This document shows positions 1 through 5,454 of a stretch of 8,606 nt of DNA, one piece after another. Each line of letters begins with the position of its first letter. Position 1 is the stretch's first letter. The position numbers and the translations under genes are program-made. Source of the stretch: Chloroflexota bacterium (lineage in GTDB: Bacteria; Chloroflexota; Dehalococcoidia; Lucifugimonadales; UBA1127). Below the pieces are notes generated by a model that saw only the letters and a program-made list of their open reading frames with translations, ran no database searches and had not been told where the DNA came from. The stretch spans positions 1 through 8,606 of the forward strand of contig JAPPNT010000074.1 of the NCBI GenBank assembly GCA_028873745.1, given 5' to 3'.

Positions 1-115
1 CTTCCCAGTCGCATCTCGAAAACGGTTCTGCCTACCGTCAAAATAGGCCCACCAACGCTTCCCCCGCCGTTGCCCATCGCGCCCGCTTCGCATAAGGTTG
101 TCGTGCCCGGCAACC

Positions 116-120
116 GGAGG
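116..120 (+). promoter_or_regulatory. Shine-Dalgarno site deciding the MFS start
   Basis: GGAGG six bases before the GTG at 127. This spacing is near ideal and argues against the upstream in-frame TTG at 70. Confidence 0.7.
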
Positions 121-126
121 CGATCA

Positions 127-1425
127 GTGCAGGCTGCCACAACCGAGCAGGAGTCGCGACGGCCGCGCTTTTTCTACGGCTGGGTCATCGTCGCCATCGC
201 CATCGTCGGCGGCGCGTTCACCAGCGGCACGAGCGTGTGGGGCGCGAGCGTCTTCGTCACGCACATGGGCGACGAGCTCGGCTGGACGCGCTCGGCCTTC
301 TACGGCGCCTTCACCGTGCGGGCGCTGGCCGCCGGCGCGCTGGCGCCCGTGCTGGGCCCGCTGCAGGACCGGCGCAACGGGCCCCGCTACCTCATGCTTA
401 TGAGCGCCGTGTCGCTCGGCGTCGCCCTCTGCCTGCTCAAGTTCGTCGACGACCTGTGGGTGTTCTACCTCGTCTTCGGCGGGCTGGGCGCCCTCTCGAT
501 GTCGGCGCTCGGCGAGATGATGACGGTCGCCGTCGTGCCGAAGTGGTTCGTGCGGCGGCGAGGCCGGGCCGTCGGCATTGCCACCACCGGCACAGCCATG
601 GGGCCCCTCTTCTTCCCCATCACCGTGCAGGCCCTCATCGAGGCCGTCGGCTGGCGCGACGGCTGGCTCGTGCTCGGCGTGCTGACGCTGGCCGTGCTGG
701 TGCCGCTCGCGCTGCTGGTCCGCACGAGGCCCGAGGACGTCGGCCTCCTGCCCGACGGCGACGACGCGTCGACGCCCCCCTCGGCCGCGACCTCCGCACA
801 GCCCTCGTCCGTAGCGTCTGCTGAGGTGAGCTACAGCCGCGGCGAGGCCACGCGCACCGTGACCTTCTGGCTGCTCGCCCTTGCCTTCGCCCTGGCGACG
901 CTCTGCATGGGCGGCTTCTTCGCCAACTGGCTGCCCTACTTCCAGGACATCGGCTTCACCGCGGCGGTCGGGTCGCTGGCGGCAGTGTCCTACGGCATCT
1001 GCTCCATCAGCGTCCGCCTCTTCTGGGGACTGCTCAGCGAGCGCTTCTCCGTCCGCTACCTACTGGCCGCGCAAGCGCTGGTGACGGCGGTGAGCGTCAT
1101 CTTCTTCATGCAGATTGCCGGTCCCATCTCGCTGGTGCTGGCGGGCGCGTTCCACGGGCTGGCCGTGGGCGGGTTCTTCATCATGCGGCCCATGATCGTC
1201 GCCAACTACTTCGGCCGGCAGCACCTGGGCGCCGTCAACAGCATCATCCGCCCTCTGACGACGACGGCCGGCTCACTGAGCCCCCTCCTGATTGCGGGGC
1301 TGTACGACATCCACGGCACGTACCTGTGGGCATTCACGATGATCGTCGTGTCGTGGCTGACCGTCGCCGCCATCGTCACCTTCGCCAGGCCGCCCGCCCG
1401 TCAGCGAGCGGCGGCGGGCGCGTAG
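127..1425 (+). CDS. MFS transporter, OFA/monocarboxylate-porter-like
   Basis: Predicted 12-helix major facilitator permease in the cytoplasmic membrane, probably carrying a small organic anion; the substrate is not readable. After a short charged N-terminus comes FFYGW (residues 15-19), common at the start of helix 1 in oxalate/formate and monocarboxylate-type MFS proteins. The loop 2-3 motif A is GPLQDRRNGPR (77-87). Helix 6 is followed by a PEDVGLLPDG stretch and a hydrophilic Ser/Ala/Thr-rich central loop, then six more hydrophobic segments. I chose the GTG start at 127 because GGAGG at 116-120 lies six bases upstream. A TTG at 70 is in frame and would add 19 residues, but it has no ribosome binding site and a non-hydrophobic extension. 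The 432-residue length is normal. No convincing promoter is seen in bases 1-115. The gene converges on mazF, 29 bases apart, and part of its 3' end is repeated at about 2124-2186. Confidence 0.9.
   Translation: MQAATTEQESRRPRFFYGWVIVAIAIVGGAFTSGTSVWGASVFVTHMGDELGWTRSAFYGAFTVRALAAGALAPVLGPLQDRRNGPRYLMLMSAVSLGVALCLLKFVDDLWVFYLVFGGLGALSMSALGEMMTVAVVPKWFVRRRGRAVGIATTGTAMGPLFFPITVQALIEAVGWRDGWLVLGVLTLAVLVPLALLVRTRPEDVGLLPDGDDASTPPSAATSAQPSSVASAEVSYSRGEATRTVTFWLLALAFALATLCMGGFFANWLPYFQDIGFTAAVGSLAAVSYGICSISVRLFWGLLSERFSVRYLLAAQALVTAVSVIFFMQIAGPISLVLAGAFHGLAVGGFFIMRPMIVANYFGRQHLGAVNSIIRPLTTTAGSLSPLLIAGLYDIHGTYLWAFTMIVVSWLTVAAIVTFARPPARQRAAAGA
1332..1367 (+). repeat. Left copy of imperfect direct repeat (inside MFS 3' end)
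   Basis: This 36-base stretch encodes FTMIVVSWLTV in the last transmembrane region of the MFS protein. It matches 2151-2186 at 33 of 36 positions by direct alignment, with mismatches at the 7th, 24th and 33rd bases. It is the intact, coding copy. The two copies are 819 bases apart and bracket the mazE-mazF pair. Confidence 0.85.
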
Positions 1426-1454
1426 CTTACGCCTGCTTCCCGTGCCGCGTCCGT

Positions 1455-1787
1455 TCACTCGGCGTACATTTCGCCGATGATGAGGCGAAGTTTTGCCGCA
1501 TCACCCGGGGAGAGACGGTCGATGCGACGGCCGAGCCGCTGCTTGCTGATAGTGCGGATCTGGTCGACTGCAATCTCGACGTCCTGTCCCGCGCACTGTA
1601 CTTGGAGGCGGCCTCGCCAGCGCTGGTGTAGCCTCGAAGTGAGCGGACAGACGACTACGGTTTCCAGGTGACGGTTCATCTCGTCACGGCTTACTACGAC
1701 GACTGGCCTGACCTTCCGAATTTCACTGCCAACAGCTGGATTGAGGTCGGCTATGTAGAGGGCATAGCGCCGGGGATAATCGGCCAT
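1455..1787 (-). CDS. mazF: MazF/PemK-family toxin endoribonuclease
   Basis: Predicted sequence-specific mRNA endoribonuclease of a type II toxin-antitoxin system, acting in the cytoplasm when its antitoxin is degraded. The 110-residue length is typical. Family landmarks are all present: ADLNPAVGSE near the N-terminus (13-22), then RPVVVVS (27-33) with Arg27 in the position of the family's catalytic arginine, PLTS (48-51) with Thr50 matching the conserved threonine, and DQIRTISKQRL in the C-terminal half. The ATG overlaps the mazE stop codon by one base (TAATG), so translation is probably coupled to the antitoxin; the gene's own ribosome binding site is weak. It is less GC-rich than the flanking MFS and SDR genes, consistent with acquisition. 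The fold call is firm; cleavage specificity cannot be read from the sequence. Confidence 0.92.
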   Translation of the reverse strand: MADYPRRYALYIADLNPAVGSEIRKVRPVVVVSRDEMNRHLETVVVCPLTSRLHQRWRGRLQVQCAGQDVEIAVDQIRTISKQRLGRRIDRLSPGDAAKLRLIIGEMYAE

Positions 1788-2041
1788 TAGTCCAAGCCAT
1801 CGGCTATGGCGGTGTCGAAATCACTCCAGTCCTCTGCTTCCGCTGCCATAGCGCGGGAGGTCTCCTCCCAGGACAGGGCATGCCTGGCCTCACTCCGCAA
1901 GACGACGCTCTCTTCCATCTCTTCCAATACCAGTCGGTCGCTCCATCCGTACTTGTCCAGCAGCGCTTTGGGCAAGCGAATGCCCTTGGAGTTGCCGATG
2001 GGGATCAGTTTGACTTCTCTCGTGTAGGACGGTTGGTCCAT
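1787..2041 (-). CDS. mazE: MazE-like antitoxin, AbrB/SpoVT DNA-binding fold
   Basis: An 84-residue antitoxin that should bind and neutralise the MazF toxin encoded next to it and repress the shared promoter. Residues about 9-50 form a SpoVT/AbrB swapped-hairpin domain, with the signature IPIGNSKGIRLPKALLDKYG and then a beta strand, RLVLEEMEESVVLR. The remainder is acidic and Trp/Asp-rich (SWEETSRAM, EAEDWSDFDTAIADGLD), the usual toxin-binding tail. A GGAGG motif eight bases before the ATG supports the start. The antitoxin-first order and one-base overlap with the toxin are classical. A promoter with an overlapping inverted repeat lies directly upstream, consistent with autoregulation. The call is confident at family level. 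Confidence 0.9.
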   Translation of the reverse strand: MDQPSYTREVKLIPIGNSKGIRLPKALLDKYGWSDRLVLEEMEESVVLRSEARHALSWEETSRAMAAEAEDWSDFDTAIADGLD

Positions 2042-2070
2042 GTCCTTCGCCTCCGTCGCGCAGCGAATTT

Positions 2071-2087
2071 GTAATTATCGTAATTAC
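2071..2087 (-). promoter_or_regulatory. Inverted repeat over the mazEF -10 box, likely MazE/MazEF operator
   Basis: GTAATTATCGTAATTAC is a perfect 7-bp inverted repeat with a 3-bp centre. It is markedly AT-rich in a GC-rich context and completely overlaps the predicted -10 element. AbrB-fold antitoxins commonly bind such palindromes in their own promoter, so this is the best operator candidate. Binding itself is inferred. Confidence 0.6.
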
Positions 2088-2106
2088 CAGGTCATGCTGG
2101 TGTCAA
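2077..2106 (-). promoter_or_regulatory. Predicted sigma70-type promoter of mazE-mazF
   Basis: On the minus strand a perfect TTGACA -35 box (2101-2106) is followed, after 18 bases, by TACGAT (2077-2082), a four-of-six match to the -10 consensus. Transcription would start near 2070, leaving a leader of about 30 bases that contains the mazE ribosome binding site. Confidence 0.6.
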
Positions 2107-2123
2107 TGCTCTCATGGCCTTGG

Positions 2124-2186
2124 GTACCTGCCAAACCGCGGTTTGGTTGAATTCACTATGATCGTCGTGTCGTAGCTGACCGCCGC
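2124..2186 (+). pseudogene. Decayed remnant of an MFS 3' end
   Basis: Bases 2151-2186 repeat MFS bases 1332-1367 (33/36 identical). GTACCTG at 2124-2130 matches 1320-1326. Read in the MFS frame, the remnant gives YL, seven unrelated residues, then FTMIVVS and a TAG stop where the intact gene has TGG (Trp). Compared with the MFS gene, 20 bases replace 5 between GTACCTG and ATTCAC; this keeps the frame, and the replacement contains a 16-bp palindrome. The remnant ends just before the SDR stop codon. It is non-coding, either a duplication scar or the relic of a paralogous transporter. Confidence 0.65.
2131..2146. repeat. Perfect 16-bp palindrome
   Basis: CCAAACCGCGGTTTGG equals its own reverse complement. 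Its half CCGCGGTTT recurs at 2183-2191, next to the SDR stop codon. It lies 25 bases upstream of the mazEF -35 box and downstream of the SDR gene. It could be a regulator site or part of an RNA hairpin (6-bp stem, CGCG loop), but no U-tract follows on either strand, so a terminator is not supported. Confidence 0.55.
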
Positions 2187-2189
2187 GGT

Positions 2190-3101
2190 TTAGCGCATCG
2201 GCCCGCCGAAACGCGGCGCCCGCGGGCCGAGCTCCCCCGACTCCAGCTTCGCCGTCATCTCCGGGTTGCCGACGGGGTCCGGCGCGAGCCACGCGTTCGG
2301 CCCGCCGTAGCCATGCTCCTGGTTCCACGTCACGGCCGTGAACATCTTGCCCGTCAGCCCCTCGCTCGTGTCCTGCGTCGCGAGGAAGCGCGTCACCGGC
2401 ACCACCGTGTCGGCGCGGCTGGACAGCGACGACGGCCGCAGGCCCTTCGCGACCCGCTCCGCCGAGCGCTCGTCGAAGCCCGTGGTGCGCGCGCCGGGCG
2501 GAAAGACGATGTTGACGGCGACGTTGTGCTCACGCACCTCGTCCGCCAGGTAGTGCGAGAGGTTCGTCAGCGCGGCCTTCGTCGCCATGTACGGCTGCTC
2601 GCGGCTCCAGGGCCGCCAGAGCGGGTGCTCCGTGATGCTGCCCGTTGTAGAGACGTTGATGACGCTGCCCCACCGCTTCTCGATCATGGGCCGGATGAAG
2701 CGCCGGATCATCTTGAGCGTGCCGAACACGTTGACGGCGAAGGCCCGCTCCCAGTCCGCGTCTAACGTCTCGAGGACGGTGATGCCGAGGGCGCCCTCGT
2801 GCTCCTGGTCGCGCGTGCGGAAGGCGGCGTTGTTGACGAGCACGTCCACCGTCCCGAAACGGTCGATGACGGCCGCGTACGCGTCGTCGACGTCCTTGTC
2901 CTGCGAGACGTCGCAGGTCAGCGTCAGCGCGAGCTCGTTGGCGTCGAGATCCGCGCGGAACTCCTCCTCACCCTCCCACGAGCGCTCCAGCGCCGCCACG
3001 CGCGCGCCCTCCTCCAGGAAGGCCCGCGTATACTCGGCCCCCATGCCCCGGCCCGCGCCGGTGATGACCACCACCAGGTCCCGCAGCTCCCTCGACGCCA
3101 T
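2190..3101 (-). CDS. Short-chain dehydrogenase/reductase (SDR)
   Basis: Predicted cytoplasmic NAD(P)-dependent oxidoreductase with a Rossmann fold; the substrate is unknown. The cofactor-binding motif TGAGRGMG is at residues 14-21, the adenine-pocket Asp at 64 (CDVS), NNAA at 90-93 and the structural Asn at 124. The catalytic serine is in NVSTTGS (Ser151 region), and the catalytic pair is Tyr171/Lys175 in YMATK. The ATG at 3101 gives 303 residues and is preceded by AGGAGG with six bases between. The reading frame is open upstream to 3251, but that extension is Arg/Pro-rich, has no ribosome binding site and would displace the Rossmann motif from the N-terminus. Beyond the usual core of about 250 residues is a tail rich in Gly, Pro and Trp (WNQEHGYGGPNAWLAPD and onward). 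No clear promoter is seen upstream. The MFS gene on the other side of mazEF may once have been its direct convergent neighbour. Confidence 0.9.
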   Translation of the reverse strand: MASRELRDLVVVITGAGRGMGAEYTRAFLEEGARVAALERSWEGEEEFRADLDANELALTLTCDVSQDKDVDDAYAAVIDRFGTVDVLVNNAAFRTRDQEHEGALGITVLETLDADWERAFAVNVFGTLKMIRRFIRPMIEKRWGSVINVSTTGSITEHPLWRPWSREQPYMATKAALTNLSHYLADEVREHNVAVNIVFPPGARTTGFDERSAERVAKGLRPSSLSSRADTVVPVTRFLATQDTSEGLTGKMFTAVTWNQEHGYGGPNAWLAPDPVGNPEMTAKLESGELGPRAPRFGGPMR

Positions 3102-3105
3102 GCGC

Positions 3106-3111
3106 AGCCTC
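3106..3111 (-). promoter_or_regulatory. Shine-Dalgarno site deciding the SDR start
   Basis: AGGAGG on the minus strand, just upstream of the ATG at 3101. It is the strongest ribosome binding site near any candidate start of this gene and supports discarding the longer open frame. Confidence 0.65.
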
Positions 3112-3244
3112 CTAAGCCTCGGCAGAAGATGGCGTGATGGTACTCGATACGGGGCGATGGGTGTAGTGCGCGGGGGAATGCGATGGTGGGCTAAGGCGTA
3201 CCGATTTACGGACTCTTCGCTGGGAGGTAATGCTGTAACGGTTG

Positions 3245-3274
3245 AAGGCACTCATTGCTTGGGCGACGTGCCTT
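3245..3274 (-). terminator. Possible weak stem-loop after the lipoprotein gene
   Basis: AAGGCAC and GTGCCTT form a perfect 7-bp stem around a 16-base loop, beginning one base after the lipoprotein stop codon on the minus strand. There is no U-run, so this may be a 3'-end stabilising hairpin or an atypical terminator rather than a standard intrinsic terminator. The remainder of the 174-base gap to the SDR start shows nothing else I can support. Confidence 0.35.
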
Positions 3275-3275
3275 G

Positions 3276-5243
3276 TCACGGAGGTGAGGCCTGGCCGAAG
3301 TCACTCCAACCCCAGCATACGGGCGAGCCGTCTTTGCGGAGGGCACACGTATGATTCACGCCACTACTGATTGCGATGAAGTATTCTCCCTCCGGTGGCG
3401 AAGCCTGGTTTGCACTATTCGAACCCCAGCAGACGGGCGAGCCATCCTGGCGGAGGGCGCAGGCATGACCCGAACCACTACTGATAGCAATGAACTGTTC
3501 GCCTTCCGGTGCCAATGCTGGGTTCCGGCCCCAGCACACGAGTGTGCCATCGTGACGCAGTCCGCAGGCGTAACCCGAGCCACTGCTTACAGCGGTGAGG
3601 CGCTCGCCCTCGGGCACGGACACTCTGTCGTAATCAATGTAGTTCCAGCAATGAGGAGAGCCGTCCTCACGTAACACGCAGATGTGGTCGTAGCCAGCGC
3701 TTATGGCATTGATGGGGCCATCGTCCAGCACAACGGCATCGGCATAGACCCAAGACCAGCAGATGAGAGCGCCGTCATCCCTGATGGCACAGACGTCATC
3801 GTACCCGACGCCGACCGCTTCAAAGCGGTGGTCCTCCGGAGGTGAGAAGGGTTGCCAGAAACCTGAGCTCCAGCAGGCTATTGAGCTGTTCTCGCGAAGC
3901 CCACAGGCGAACGTCCCAGCACTGATGGCTGTGAATCGTACGTCCTCCAAGAGCCGGAACCTGCTGGACACCCCCCATGGTCCCCAGCAGCGATCAAAGC
4001 CATCCTCTCGGAGCGCGCAGGTTTGGTAGATGCCGCTGCTGATTGAGGTAAAGCGCTCATCTCCCACCGATATTCCATCCACCTCATCTGATGTCCAATG
4101 CCCGCCAACTGGTATGAAACGCTCGCCACCCTTCGGGGTTGTATCCACACCCCAGCACAAAGGCGTACCGTCCTCTCGAAGCGCGCAAGTATGGAGCGGC
4201 CCGCTGCTGATAGCCGTGAAACGCTCGCTCTCCGGCGGCGCAGCCTGGCCGAAGTCATTCGATAGCGGAGAGGCGTCTATGGGAGGGACCAGCCCCCAGC
4301 AGGCAGCCGAGCCGTCACTTCTCAGACCGCATGCGTATCCTTCGCTACTGGTGAGACTAGTAAAGCGCTCGTCCTGCGGCGGATCTGCCGCACCGTCACG
4401 ACTATATCCCCAGCAGACGGGAGAACCGTCGCCGCGCAGAGCACACGTGTAGCCCTCGCCGACACTGATGGTGGTGAAGCGCTCGTCCTTCGGCGGTTCC
4501 GTCGAACCAAGATTGTCATAACCCCAACACACCGCCGTCTCATCCTCCCGGAGGGCGCAGGTGTGCTCTTCTCCGCTGCTAATGGACGTGAAGCGCTCGC
4601 CTTCCGGTGGCGAAGATTGCCCCCAGCCATCGTCTCCCCAACAAACGGCGGAGCCGTCCCGACGGAGCGCACAGGTGTGTCCTTCGGACAACAGGCCGGC
4701 GAACAGCGTACCACTGCTGCTGATCGCCATGAACTGTTCGTCCTCAGGCGGTGATGACTGACCATGCTCATCGTCGCCCCAACAAACGGCAGTTCCGTCT
4801 TGCGTGAGGGCGCAAGTGTGACGGCTACCACTGCTGATGGAAGTGAACTGCTCGTCATCCGGTGGTGAAGACTGGCCATACTCGTCGTGGCCCCAACAGA
4901 CAGCAGCCCCACTTGGAGTGAGCGCGCAGGTGTGCAGATAGCCACTGCTGATAGCCGTGAAACGAGACTCTCGCATCGGTGTGAGTGTGGGTTTGGGGTC
5001 CAGTCTTGGTGTCGGCGTATAGGCAGGGGTAGGCTCCGTTTGAATAGGTCTCGGTGCGGGCGTAGAAGTAGCAGACGGAGTGAGCGTTGTTTCAGGCGTC
5101 GAAGTGGCACTAGGCGTAGGCAGCATCTGCAGACTGTCGTCGCATCCCGACAGAGTAGCGACGCTTACCAAACACAAGAGCCCGATGCCACCGATTCCGC
5201 CGATGGCCTTTCGCAATTGGTGCTTCAAGATGAAGGTGGGCAT
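3276..5243 (-). CDS. Predicted lipoprotein with 14 RCC1/BLIP-II-like repeats
   Basis: A 655-residue protein predicted to be exported and lipid-anchored. Residues 1-33 form a signal peptide with basic residues (KHQLRK) and a hydrophobic core, ending in the lipobox LSGC with Cys34. Residues about 40-92 are a Pro/Thr/Ser-rich linker (TPSATSTP twice). From residue 94 to the end are 14 repeats of about 35-48 residues with the pattern FTxISSGxxHTCALxxDGxxVCWG...GQxSPP, the shape of RCC1/BLIP-II beta-propeller blades. Each repeat has C-x9-C followed by Trp, giving 28 cysteines, probably disulfide pairs outside the cell. Blades 1-7 span 94-374 and blades 8-14 span 397-655. The ATG at 5243 is chosen because it starts a proper signal peptide; the open frame continues upstream into the tRNA gene, which cannot be coding. 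The ribosome binding site is weak (GGACC). The gene is less GC-rich than the SDR and AEC genes. Surface binding or inhibition is plausible, but the ligand is unknown; no chromatin role is implied. Confidence 0.85.
   Translation of the reverse strand: MPTFILKHQLRKAIGGIGGIGLLCLVSVATLSGCDDSLQMLPTPSATSTPETTLTPSATSTPAPRPIQTEPTPAYTPTPRLDPKPTLTPMRESRFTAISSGYLHTCALTPSGAAVCWGHDEYGQSSPPDDEQFTSISSGSRHTCALTQDGTAVCWGDDEHGQSSPPEDEQFMAISSSGTLFAGLLSEGHTCALRRDGSAVCWGDDGWGQSSPPEGERFTSISSGEEHTCALREDETAVCWGYDNLGSTEPPKDERFTTISVGEGYTCALRGDGSPVCWGYSRDGAADPPQDERFTSLTSSEGYACGLRSDGSAACWGLVPPIDASPLSNDFGQAAPPESERFTAISSGPLHTCALREDGTPLCWGVDTTPKGGERFIPVGGHWTSDEVDGISVGDERFTSISSGIYQTCALREDGFDRCWGPWGVSSRFRLLEDVRFTAISAGTFACGLRENSSIACWSSGFWQPFSPPEDHRFEAVGVGYDDVCAIRDDGALICWSWVYADAVVLDDGPINAISAGYDHICVLREDGSPHCWNYIDYDRVSVPEGERLTAVSSGSGYACGLRHDGTLVCWGRNPALAPEGEQFIAISSGSGHACALRQDGSPVCWGSNSANQASPPEGEYFIAISSGVNHTCALRKDGSPVCWGWSDFGQASPP
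3279..4964 (-). repeat. Fourteen-unit RCC1-like coding repeat array
   Basis: Using numbering from the ATG at 5243, blades start at residues 94, 132, 170, 217, 255, 293, 341, 397, 436, 473, 510, 548, 583 and 621. All 14 keep C-x9-C-W. Blades 1-5 and 12-14 are close to consensus; 6 and 8-11 are more diverged. Blade 3 has about nine extra residues (SGTLFAGLL), blade 6 an insertion around LVPPIDASPLSND. The DNA copies have diverged, so this is an old protein repeat, not a recent tandem duplication. Confidence 0.85.
4056..4121 (-). other. Inter-propeller segment or collapsed blade in the lipoprotein
   Basis: Residues 375-396 begin like a blade (ERF, then IPVGG) and end like one (ISVGDE), but lack the C-x9-C-W core. 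They lie exactly between the seventh and eighth complete blades, so they are either a linker joining two seven-bladed propellers or a blade shortened by internal deletion. Confidence 0.55.
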
Positions 5244-5312
5244 TGCAGGTCCAGATCTGTGGGCTACACTCAGGCTAAACCTCAAAGTGCAGGTTCTTGA
5301 TTTCGTGAAGTC

Positions 5313-5389
5313 TGGTGGGCGGTAGAGGATTTGAACCTCTGACCCCTGCGATGTCAACGCAGTGCTCTAGGCCTCTGAGCTAACCGCCC
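5313..5389 (-). tRNA. tRNA-Val (anticodon GAC), CCA encoded
   Basis: The minus strand folds into a full 77-base cloverleaf. The acceptor stem is GGGCGGT/ACCGCCC, with discriminator A and an encoded CCA. The D stem is GCTC/GAGC with a 9-base loop, and the anticodon stem CTGCG/CGCAG encloses loop TTGACAT, giving anticodon GAC. The variable region is five bases, and the T stem AGAGG/CCTCT closes loop TTCAAAT. GAC reads valine codons GUC and GUU. A sigma70-like promoter lies immediately upstream. The lipoprotein ATG is 69 bases downstream with no visible terminator between them. Confidence 0.97.
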
Positions 5390-5410
5390 ATACAAACGGG
5401 ATACGCATCC

Positions 5411-5439
5411 AGTCTAGGCGCGCGGCCGAGGGGGGTCAA
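5411..5439 (-). promoter_or_regulatory. Predicted sigma70-type promoter of tRNA-Val
   Basis: TTGACC (-35, 5434-5439) and TAGACT (-10, 5411-5416) are separated by exactly 17 bases on the minus strand. Transcription would start near 5404, about 15 bases before the mature tRNA 5' end. Both boxes are close to consensus and sit where a tRNA promoter is expected. Confidence 0.7.
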
Positions 5440-5454
5440 GGCGCGAGGGCGGCG

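Noticed and set aside
70..126. TTG start of the MFS gene
   Set aside because: No Shine-Dalgarno sequence, while the GTG at 127 has GGAGG at ideal spacing.
3102..3251. 50-residue N-terminal extension of the SDR
   Set aside because: Arg/Pro-rich with no ribosome binding site. The ATG at 3101 has AGGAGG before it and places the Rossmann motif at the expected distance from the N-terminus.
3279..4964. CRISPR-like or tandem DNA repeat array
   Set aside because: The periodicity is about 115 bases and comes from protein repeats in one open frame; DNA copies are diverged and there are no constant short repeats with unique spacers.
4322..5110. Long open frame in another frame of the lipoprotein repeat region
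   Set aside because: Its Arg/Ser-rich translation is a shadow of the repetitive coding sequence and has no recognisable domain or start signal.
3276..5243. Eukaryote-like chromatin or GTPase-exchange function from RCC1 similarity
   Set aside because: The protein is a predicted exported lipoprotein; RCC1-like repeats in bacteria describe a propeller fold, not that function.
5244..5357. 38-residue N-terminal extension of the lipoprotein reading frame (beginning MTSQGSEVQ)
   Set aside because: It reads through the tRNA-Val gene, a frequent spurious open frame, and would bury the signal peptide. The ATG at 5243 begins a proper lipoprotein signal.
5313..5389. Attachment site with duplicated tRNA 3' end
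   Set aside because: I looked for a second copy of the T-arm and acceptor sequence and found none in the window; no integrase is present.
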